A DNA stretch of 64,000 nucleotides from Echiichthys vipera (taxonomy: Eukaryota; Chordata; Actinopteri; Perciformes; Trachinidae). A model generated the notes under the pieces. That model was not told the origin of the DNA, did no database searches, and worked only from the letters and a program-made list of their open reading frames with translations. Positions 54,601 through 64,000 of this stretch are shown piece by piece. The stretch covers positions 6,227,152-6,291,151 of the forward strand of contig OY829646.1 in NCBI GenBank assembly GCA_963691815.1. Direction: 5' to 3'. Made by a program: the position numbers and the translations under genes. Numbering within the stretch: position 1 is the first letter of the stretch; every line of letters begins with the position of its first letter.

Positions 54601-57600
54601 TGTCTGAAGCAGCTTTAGAGGAAGCTTCCGTGTTATCGTCCATTTACTGCGGAGAAGGAGAGTTCCAGCTCATCCAGCAGTCCGGTGAGCGGACTCTAGC
54701 TAACATGTCGCTGCAAACACTGTCGTATCTGTACAAGTTAGGCTGACCATGTCAACATACAACCTGAAACTTTTGGCATCAACACAGGCGAAAGTGATAT
54801 TTTGAAGCTTCAGTGCTTATACGGCCAGCTGTCAAGTTTACAGTTACCTATAGGCTCCTATGCTCCTAAGCTGCCCACCCGGATACAGAGGGGTGGCGCT
54901 TTCAATGATAAATGCATGCTATCAAAAACAAACACACAATTCATCGCTATCTGATTCTGTCATTTGTTTCTGACCAACTTAAAACTGAGTCATACACGTA
55001 ACAATAACGCTGTGCACGTTATTGTTTTTTCTGCTCAATAAATTGTCGATTAAATCGTTTATCGATTATATCTGTAAAAGTGAGTTCCTCCACAAAGATT
55101 CATGCTCATAAGTTCCTTGGAAATAAGTAATTCAGAATGAAAAACAGCCTTAAAAAAAGGATTGATCGACTAAAGAAATCATCATCATCATCACTCCGTT
55201 TGCCCACTAGGTCAGGATGGGCTCATGGTCCAAATCAACAGCACAGTTGGAGGAGAAAGAGGGCTGGACGTGAGACTGTTGTTCCATCTGCACCCCCGCT
55301 ACCCGTCATGTCCCCCCGCCATCTCTGTCTCTTCCACTGGTCTTTCTAGAACTCAGTGTCACAACATCAGACAGAAGCTGCTGGATCAAGCTGCAGCTTT
55401 ACCTCCAGAACCGATGGTTCATCAGCTGGTGGAGTGGTTGCAGGTAAATTAACTTAAGCCGCGTTTCCATCAAACACTTGTGGTGTAGTACCTTGAGAAT
55501 CATACGTAACCCACAGGAACATGTACCTAAACACTACATCTATATTGCATTTCAACCGCAGATGGTGCTCTTAAATGCACCGTTAGTGGATGATAAGAGC
55601 AGTCGACAGCCATGCACTGAGAAACGTGAGGAGAAATATTTGAATTTGTCACTGCTCCATCCAGCTCTCGCTGTATTTCCTCCTCACAGACGATGCAGAG
55701 GAACATTAGCAGCAATCAACAGACTGCAGTGTTTCTCGCTCCATCTTTTAGTTTGGATCAGCGCGCTAGGTAACTTAACAGAGGCGTAATGAAGCACTTC
55801 TATTGGTGCCATCCACAACTTTTGTTTGGAAACTCAAAATGAACTGCTCTTATGTGTAACAAACTTAACTGAACTTAACCAGACTGCATGGTGGAAACCA
55901 GGCTTTACTGACTGCCCAATGAACTGTAACTATGGATTTAGCATATAATCAAACAAAATTTTATATTAAATGAATGCTCCTCAAATAATACTTGATCTGT
56001 GTTACAAATAGTGTGTGGAGTTGACAGAGAACTGCAAAGGTGGTGAGCAGGAGGTGACAGAGAAAGAGGAGCAGTGGATGGCTGTGCTGTCGTTAGACCA
56101 CATTCGATCCCGTAATCGTTACATCAGTCTGCTGGAGCGCTGGACCCAGCAGCTGCAGCTCACTGGGAGGTTATTACTGGGACGAAAAATACTGGTTATT
56201 CTGCTGGGAGCCAGGCCCAACATCAAGGTACCAACCCACATGTTTCAGCACTCCATCACACACAGTCTTACAGACACTATTCTTTGGCTTAAACTTTAAA
56301 ATCTTAAAAACCATGTGTTTCAGGGGCATTCTGAGATTTCTTGGGGCCTTTTTGCCCCCCCCCCCTTCTGACACTGATCTTAAATGATGTGTATCACTAT
56401 TACATGATCACATCTTTACCGCATTATTACCAAGGTAAATTCATACAATAATGTCCATGATTGTACGGTCCATTAGTACCCTCTGGCTCACACCAGAATG
56501 AAGACATTTCCTATAAATACACCCTGGACAGGGACGCCAGTCTATCGCAGGGCACGAACAGAGACAGACAACCATTCACACCTATGCGCAATTTCAGAGT
56601 CATCAATTAACCTAACACCTGCATGTCTTTTGGATTGTGGGAGGAAACCGGAGTACCCGGAGAAAACCCATGCAAACTCCACACAGAAAGGCCCCTGCCA
56701 GGATTTGAACCAGGGACCTTCTCACTGTGAGGCGACAGTGCTAACCGCTAACCCCCCCTCCCCCATTATATTGTATGAAAATTTGGAAATTCTAGCAACA
56801 TTGTATGGTCCATTAGTATCCTCTGGCTCACACCAGAATGAAGACATTTCCTATAAACTTGAAGACCAGTGCACTTTTCCTCAGTATGAACAGGGCAACA
56901 TCTGCAGTATCGAATGATAATAATGTATTTCTATTAGAAAGATGGAGAACAAGTAATAAAAATAAAACTATTTTGTATATTGTGCCAACTTTAATTACAC
57001 CATATAAATATATTACTGCATGTTAATAGTTTTGCACATTTCCTCATTGACAGTTAGTGGTGTGGAGTGTTGGTGAAGGTGGGGGTCGAAGGGACTTTAA
57101 TGCGCTGTAGCGTCCTCCAGATGGCAGCAGAGAGAAGGCATGGTGATTCAATTCAATTCAAAAAACTTTATTTGTCCCCGGGGGGCAATTCAGGGCAGAC
57201 AGAGCAGCAAATAACAACAGTGCAACTATACAAAAACATTTTAACCTAACACAAGAATAAAGTGTAAGAGAAGAGTAAGTGTCAGGATGTTAGTGTGTTA
57301 GTACAGGTTAGAATAAGTGTCAGGATGTTAGTGTGTTAGTACAGGTAGAATAAGTGTCAGGATGTTAGTGTGTTAGTACAGGTTAGAATAAGTGTCAGGA
57401 TGTTAGTGTGTTAGTACAGGTAGAATAAGTGTCAGGATGTTAGTGTGTTAGTACAGGTAGAATAAGTGTCAGGATGTTAGTGTGTTAGTACAGGTAGAAT
57501 AAGTGTCAGGAGGTTAGTGTGTTAGTACAGGTAGAATAAGTGTCAGGATGTTAGTGTGTTAGTACAGGGTAGAATAAGTGTCAGGATGTTAGTGTGTTAG

Positions 57601-60600
57601 TACAGGTAGAATAAGTGTCAGGATGTAAGTGTGTTAGTACAGGTAGAATAAGTGTCAGGAGGTTAGTGTGTTAGTACAGGTAGAATAAGTGTCAGGATGT
57701 TAGTGTGTTAGTACAGGTTAGAATAAGTGTCAGGATGTTAGTGTGTTAGTACAGGTTAGAATAAGTGTCAGGATGTTAGTGTGTTAGTACAGGTAGAATA
57801 AGTGTCAGGAGGTTAGTGTGTTAGTACAGGTAGAATAAGTGTCAGGATGTTAGTGTGTTATTACAGGTTAGAATAAGTGTCAGGATGTTAGTGTGTTAGT
57901 ACAGGTAGAGTAAGTGTCAGGATGTTAGTGTGTTAGTACAGGTAGAATAAGTGTCAGGATGTTAGTGTGTTAGTACAGGTAGAATAAGTGTCAGGATGTT
58001 AGTGTGTTAGTACAGGTAGAATAAGTGTCAGGATGTTAGTGTGTTAGTACAGGTTAGAATAAGTGTCAGGATGTTAGTGTGTTATTACAGGTAGAATAAG
58101 TGTCAGGATGTTAGTGTGTTAGTACAGGTTAGAATAAGTGTCAGGATGTTAGTGTGTTAGTACAGGTTAGAATAAGTGTCAGGATGTTAGTGTGTTAGTA
58201 CAGGTAGAATAAGTGTCAGGATGTTAGTGTGTTAGTACAGGTAGAATAAGTGTCAGGATGTTAGTGTGTTAGTACAGGTTAGAATAAGTGTCAGGATGTT
58301 AGTGTGTTAGTACAGGTTAGAATAAGTGTCAGGATGTTAGTGTGTTAGTACAGGTAGAATAAGTGTCAGGATGTTAATGTGTTAGTACAGGTAGAATAAG
58401 TGTCAGGATGTTAGTGTGTTAGTACAGGTAGAATAAGTGTCAGGATGTTAGTGTGTTAGTACAGGTTAGAATAAGTGTCAGGATGTTAGTGTGTTAGTAC
58501 AGGTAGAATAAGTGTCAGGATGTTAGTGTGTTAGTACAGGTAGAATAAGTGTCAGGATGTTAATGTTAGTGTTAGAATCAAGTAGACCAGTAAGAACATA
58601 GTAACAGAATAAGTCCGGTGTGAACATAATAACAGAATAAATAAGTGGAGGAGTGCAACAGACCGGAGTAACATTTAAACAGAATAAATAAGTGGCGTAC
58701 TGCAACAGACCAGTAACATTATAAACAGAGTGAACAGAATAAGTGGAATTGTGCATCAAACCAGTAGTTCACAGCTTTGAGGACAGGAGTGGAGGTAGAT
58801 GGAGGTGAATGCTACTGGTTCTGTGGAGGCAGCGTGATCTGAAGATGTTTTTCAGTCAGGGCACAATTATTCTCTGGGCTGGGTTCTAGAGAGCTCTTCT
58901 GTCTGCTGCTGAACAGCTGGTATACTATACTGTAATATAGTATGCAGAGCTGTGGTACAAGGGCACAGGCAGCTTCACGGTTAGGTTAGTGTCCTTGGGG
59001 AGTAAAGGCGAAGTTGAGCCTTTTTAACTGTGATGCTTAGAGAAGCTTAAACAAGATAAGGTTTGGATTTTTTTTTTTTAATTAAATGAATTAAATGATA
59101 AATTGATCATCAAAATAGTTACAGATTAATTTTATGTTGACTGACTAATAATTGCAGCTCTGATCTAAGATATACAGTGCTGAGGCTAAAGGGTTCAGTA
59201 TGCTGTTAACAAGTCCTCACTGGCTTCCGTAGAAAAGCAAGAGCATCAGTAGTTTGCCTCAAAACAACATCTGTTTACATTCAAGTGACAGCGCTCTCAA
59301 GTGGTCATAGGGATTATGATTCTTCTGTCAAGCGCAAAGGAGGAAGTCATATGATGTTATTATAAATTGATTATGGCTGACTTCCAAATCACATCATTTT
59401 TGTATGTACATACACATACCTTTTCTTTAAGCATGTTCTGCATCTCCCTTTACAAGTATGAATACAAGTGGGATATACCACTTCTCACTAACATTTTGTC
59501 TTGAACTTTGACCCTCTTGTCACATACTGTATTCTGTGCAAAGGATTGTGGGTCAGAAAAGCTGGCTTGCATTCTGCATCATCTAATTCAATTCAATTCA
59601 ATTCAATTCAATTTTATTTATAGTGTCAAATCATAACAAAAGTTATCTCAGGACACTTTACAGAGTAGGTAAAGACCACACTCAATGACTTATTTATGAT
59701 TTACATAGACCCAACAATTCCTCTGTAGAGTACAGTGGCAACGAAAACCTTCCCTATTACAGGCAGGAACGTCAGACAGACCCAGCTCTGTGGAGGACGG
59801 CCATCTGTCTTGACCGGTTGGGGAGGAAGAAAAGGAGAGAGAAAGAGAGAAAAGACACACAGATGGACAGGGAGAGACAGACAGACACACTTCCAGAGAT
59901 GCAAGCAAAGCCGAAACAGAGCAAACAGTAACTATAATATTTATAGTAATGTGAATATGACGTATATGTTAAGGCAGTTAATACAACAGAATAGTAGAAA
60001 CAAGCACAGCTAAGGTGACAGAATATGAAAATGATAATAATTATGGTGGCAAACACGATCAATGATGAGTAGTGGCAATAGCAGCTACGATACAGCTACA
60101 AATTTTATAGTTTATTAAACTAGTGATAGTATATATGAGTAACAGTGACAATAGCAGCAGGAAGCGTCATGTAGGACCACGGCAGCAAGCACCACCACGA
60201 TCAGCAGAGACCTGCGAGACGACAAAGCACAAACAGCTCCGGGGAAGAAGCTGAATCAGTAACATGCATTGATGGGACATGAATGATTCAGACAGAGAGG
60301 AGAGAAGCTCAGAGTATCAGGAAAAGTATTATCCCCCGGCAGACTAGGCCTATAGCAGCATCATTAAGCAGAATAAAGTCTTATCGTAAGCCCTAGCTGT
60401 AAGCTTTATCAAAAAGGAAAGTTTTAAGTTTACTTTTAAATAAGAGGACAGTGTCTGCCTCCCGAATAACATTTGGGAGTTTGTTCCACAGGAGAGGAGC
60501 TTGGTAGCTGAAGGCTCTGCCTCCCATTCTACTTTTGGAGACTCTAGGAACGACGAGTATCCCTGCATTCTCAGAGCGCAGAGATCTAGTTGGGTGATAC

Positions 60601-63600
60601 GGTACTATGAGCTCTTTAAGATACGACGGAGCCTGACCAATAAGAGCTTTGTACGTAAGGAGAAGGATTTTAAATTGTATTCTAGATTTTACAGGTAGCC
60701 AGTGCAGAGAAGCTAATACAGGAGAAATATGTTCTCTTCTATTTGTTTTAGTTAGTACACGAGCTGCAGCATTTTGGACCAACTGGAGACTCTTAACAGA
60801 CTTATTGGAGCAGCCTGATAATAAGGAATTGCAATAGTCCACCCTAGAAGTAACAAATGCATGAACAAGTTTCTCTGCATCTTTCTGAGACACAATGTTC
60901 CTAATTTTTGCAATATTACGCAGGTGAAAATATGCAGTCCTTGTTGTTAGTTTTATGTGAGAATCGAAGGACATATCCTGATCAAAAATAACACCCAGAT
61001 TCCTTACTGTGGTGCTGGAGGACAACACTACATCATCCAGAGTAACAATATCTTTAGCTATTGAATTTCGGAGGCCTTTGGGGCCAAGTACAATAATTTC
61101 AGTTTTATCTGAGTTTAACATCAGGAAATTGCAGGTCATCCAGCTTTTTATTTCCTTAATGCACATTTGAAGTTTATCTAACTGATGGGTTTCTTCTGGT
61201 TTGATCGACAAATATAATTGTGTATCATCAGCATAACAATGAAAATTTATGGAGTGCTTCCTTATAATAATTCCTAAGGGAAGCATATATAAGGTGAAAA
61301 GAATCGGTCCAAGGACAGAACCCTGTGGGACTCCGTGACTAACTTTAGTGTGCATGGAGGATTTGTCATTAACATGTACAAACTGAGATCTATCTGATAA
61401 ATATGACTTAAACCAGCTCAGTGCGGTTCCTTTAATGCCGATCAGATGCTCTAGTCTGTGTAGCAGGATGTGATGGTCAATAGTGTCGAAGGCAGCACTA
61501 AGATCTAGTAAGACAAGTACAGAGACAAGTCCTTTGTCTGAAGCTATTAGAAGGTCGTTAGTAATTTTCACCAGTGCTGTCTCAGTGCTATGATTTGCTC
61601 TAAATCCTGACTGGAAATCCTCAAATAACTCATTATTATGTAAAAAGTCACACAACTGATTGGCAACTAATTTCTCGAGGATCTTAGAGAGAAAAGGAAG
61701 GTTAGATATAGGTCTATAGTTGGCTAGTACCTCAGGATCAAGACTGGGCTTTTTAAGAAGAGGTTTAATTACAGCTACTTTAAAAGACTGTGGTACATAA
61801 CCTGCTGACAAAGATATGTTAATCATATCTAATACAGGAGTGCTAATTAAAGGTAACACTTCTTTAAGTAACCTAGTTGGAATAGAGTCTAGAAGACAAG
61901 TAGAAGGTTTTGATGCTGAAATAGTAGAGTTTAATTTGTTAAGGTCGACTGTAGAAAAGCAGTCCAAGAATATTTCAGGTCGTACAGTTTGTAAGGTTCC
62001 TGGGTTTGATGAACAAATAGTGCCAAGCGAGTTGATTTAGTCTTATATAGTTATAATTTTGTCATTAAAGAAGGTCATGAAGTCGTTACTACTGAGGGTT
62101 ATAGGAATACATGGCTCAATAGAGCTGTGGCTCTCTGTCAGCCTGGCTACAGTGCTAAAAAGAAATCTAGGATTGTTCTTATTCTCCTCTATTAAAGATG
62201 AGTAATAGGCTGCTCTGGCATTACGGAGGTCTTTCCTATAGGTTTTAAGACTTTCTTGCCAAACTAAGTGAGATTCCTCCAGTTTAGTAGAGCGCCATTT
62301 ACTTTCCAACTTTCGCGATATTTGTTTTAATTCACGGGTTTGTGAGTTATACCACGGAGCTAACTTCCTCTGTTTTATTATCTTCTTTTTTAAAGGAGCA
62401 ACAGAGTCAAGTGTTGTTCTTAGAGAGCCTGCAAACCTTTAAACAAGGTGATCAATTTCAGAGAAACTAACGTTAGTGCAGGAGTCTTGAATATTAGGAT
62501 GAGGCATTAAAGTAAATGAAGATGGAATCGCTTCCTTAAATTTAGTTATAGCACTATCAGATAAACATCTGGTGTAGACACTTTTACCCAGTGGTGAGTA
62601 GTCCTGTAATATGAATTCAAAAGTTATTAAATAATGGTCCGATAAAATAGGATTCTGTGGAAAGACTATTAAGTCATCAATTTCCACACCATAAACCAAA
62701 ACAAGGTCGAGGGTGTGATTAAAACAGTGAGTAGGTCTATGTATACTCTGACTAAAACCAATCGAATCTAATAGAGAGATAAACGCGATACTGAGACTAT
62801 TATTATCGCTGTCCACATGAATATTAAAATCACCTACAATTATTACTTTGTCGGATTTAAGGACTAAATTTGACAGAAACTCTGAGAATTCGGACAGAAA
62901 TTCAGAGTAGGGACCGGGAGCACGGTACACTATAACAAATATAATTGACTGCACAGTTTTCCAGGTTGAATGTGAAAGACTAAGAACAAGACTTTCAAAT
63001 GAATTATAATTTAGTTTAGGTTTAGGGTTTATTAATAGGCCTGAATTATAAATAGCTGCAACGCCTCCTCCTCGACCACTGCCTCGAGAAATATGAGTAT
63101 TAATATGACTGGGAGGAGTGGATTCATTTAGGCTAACATATTCTTCGGGACGCAGCCAGGTTTCGGTCAGACAGAGTAAATCAATATGGTTGTCTGATAT
63201 CAGATCGTTTACTAATACAGCTTTAGATGAGAGAGATCTAATGTTTAAAAGTCCACATTTTATTTTCTGATATTGTTGCATTGTCGCAGATTTTGCGTTG
63301 ATTTGTATCAAGTTTTTCTTTATAGCTCCTCTTCTGTTCATTTTTGATCTGTTTAATTTAAATGATCGTGGGGCAGACAGTGTTTGTATACTAAACTGAG
63401 CTGGAAAATGCTCCACAGGGAGCGCAGAGAGGTGTGTAAGACTGCCACTCTGCTTCCTGGGCACCTGCGATAAGGGCAGCGCAGAGAGGTGTATTAAACT
63501 GCGACTCTGCTTCCTGATCCCAACACTGGGTTGTCATGGTTTTAGACCGCTAACAACTGCGTCCAGGTTCTTAGATATGAGAGCAGCACCCTCCAAAGTA

Positions 63601-63951
63601 GGATGAATACCATCTCTCCTAATAAGACCAGGTTTTCCCCAGAAAGACTGCCAATTATCTGACTGGATGTAGTAGGACATCATGGTATTTTTGGCATACT
63701 GTATTTGTAATACTTCTTTTTCTGGCTTACTAAATACTGTAGTGTGGTAGTTTGTATTGGGACAGCAGGAGTCCCAAATGTCTCCCTATGGAGTCTATTC
63801 TGACTGTTTTGACCGCCATCATGTCTCCTCAGGAGTTTTGTCGCCTTTTGAAAAGGGTGAAGGTGGATGTGGATTCTTCAGGCAAGAAATGCAAAGAGAG
63901 GATGATGAAGGTTCTCACTGAAAGCCCTTTGTCTTCCTCCTGTGGATATGG
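54600..63951 (+). CDS. rwdd3: rwdd3: RWD domain-containing protein 3 (RSUME), 3' end outside window
   Basis: Exons: 54600-54684 (donor GTGAGC), 55211-55443 (donor GTAAAT), 56012-56227 (donor GTACCA), and 63833 to about 63951 (donor GTATGA, provisional; the frame is also open to the window edge). Phases 1, 0 and 0 join cleanly to about 217 codons; human RWDD3 is 267. Residues about 7-106 form the RWD domain (SVLSSIYC at the start, [39 protein letters not shown]). The second half matches the human protein ([39 protein letters not shown]). The family binds UBC9 and enhances SUMO conjugation, affecting IkB and HIF-1alpha; that is literature knowledge, not visible here. Intron 3 (56228-63832) is inflated by a SINE-like repeat, a 35-copy minisatellite and an antisense LINE. 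The start ATG overlaps the stop of a short uORF by one base. Confidence 0.92.
56461..56857. repeat. 57-bp direct repeat flanking a SINE
   Basis: 56461-56517 and 56801-56857 agree at 55 of 57 positions (TTGTAYGGTCCATTAGTAYC through ATTTCCTATAAA), exactly 340 bases apart with the SINE between. Confidence 0.85.
56515..56760 (-). mobile_element. tRNA-like SINE, same family as 51845-52190
   Basis: Minus strand: GTTAGCACTGTCGCCTCACAG, GGTTCAAATCCTGGC (B-box) and GGAGTTTGCATGGGTTTTCTC, ending in CTATCGCAGGGC-type sequence. It lies in rwdd3 intron 3 and is flanked by a 57-bp direct repeat (56461-56517 and 56801-56857). Confidence 0.65.
57148..57245 (-). repeat. Retroposon tail (AACTTTATTTGTCCCC type)
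   Basis: ATTCAATTCAATTC followed by AACTTTATTTGTCCCCGGGGGGCAATT, the same class of minus-strand 3' end as at 7345, immediately next to the minisatellite. Confidence 0.5.
57265..58565. repeat. Minisatellite, 35 copies of a 37-38 bp unit
   Basis: Unit: GAATAAGTGTCAGGATGTTA then GTGTGTTAGTACAGG plus TA or TTA. Thirty-five GTCAGG landmarks were counted between 57281 and 58551, mean period about 37.4. Units differ mainly by one versus two T after ACAGG, plus GATG/GAGG and GTAC/TTAC variants. It is in rwdd3 intron 3. Degraded units continue to about 58760. Confidence 0.97.
59586..63660 (-). mobile_element. L2-clade non-LTR retrotransposon, copy 2 (ORF2 broken by stops)
   Basis: This is a near-identical second copy of the LINE at 37972-42115, antisense within rwdd3 intron 3. 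It has the same 3' UTR and AATTC-repeat tail (59586-59612). Its 5' end falls exactly where the homology stops at 63660, about 450 bases shorter than copy 1 if 42115 is right for copy 1. The ORF2 frame survives as 63464-62439, 62309-62043 and 61967-60393. In-frame TAA codons near 62440 and 62037-62046 break it; the sequence lengths around them match copy 1, so these are substitutions and not frameshifts. Reverse transcriptase motifs, including YADD, remain. A 10-bp insertion relative to copy 1 lies near 59912-59925. Confidence 0.88.
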
Positions 63952-64000
63952 GTATGAATCACAGACATTTTACTCTGATACAGCAAACAAAAGGAATAAG

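Noticed and set aside
57265..58565. CRISPR-like regularly spaced repeats
   Set aside because: Units are contiguous with no unique spacers, and the host is a vertebrate; it is a minisatellite.

Overview
The window is vertebrate nuclear DNA, almost certainly from a spiny-rayed teleost fish. It has short phase-matched exons spread over kilobases, long (CA)n tracts, CpG-rich first exons, and a fish repeat complement: L2-clade LINEs, Rex3-like RTE tails, Tc1, hAT-like MITEs and several tRNA-like SINEs. There are no bacterial operons, phages or CRISPR arrays.

Three protein-coding genes were assembled exon by exon from splice sites and remembered human proteins. (1) ankdd1a (ankyrin repeat and death domain protein 1A), minus strand, 14 coding exons from 18152 down to 602; its last exon lies off the left edge. 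Eight of its exons are exactly 99 nt, one ankyrin unit each. (2) plekho2 (pleckstrin homology domain family O member 2), minus strand, 7 coding exons from 46943 down to 22931, predicted 723 aa, with a 15.4-kb first intron and an apparent 3' UTR of about 2 kb ending near 20905. (3) rwdd3 (RSUME, an RWD-domain SUMO-conjugation enhancer), plus strand, four exons from 54600 to about 63951, cut by the right edge. As far as I recall, ankdd1a and plekho2 are also neighbours in human (15q22), while RWDD3 is on human chromosome 1, so its position here reflects fish synteny or a rearrangement.

Layout: 1-18152 ankdd1a with intronic repeats; 18350-20900 intergenic (Tc1 relic, Rex3 tail, AT microsatellite); 20905-47400 plekho2, whose first intron holds a young LINE with an intact 1007-codon ORF2; 47450-54600 intergenic (Rex3 tail, SINEs, an unidentified patch, a decayed LINE, a GA microsatellite); 54600-64000 rwdd3, whose third intron holds a 35-copy minisatellite and a second, nearly identical but nonsense-mutated LINE copy.

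The genes do not form a pathway visible in sequence. Literature knowledge links ANKDD1A (through FIH1) and RWDD3/RSUME (through SUMO) to HIF-1alpha, noted only as an inference. I found no convincing new biological system. The most checkable oddities are dinucleotide repeats abutting ankdd1a splice sites, an apparent GC-AG intron in plekho2, a one-base-overlapping uORF at rwdd3, SINEs flanked by direct duplications much longer than target-site duplications, and the two LINE copies, one coding-competent.
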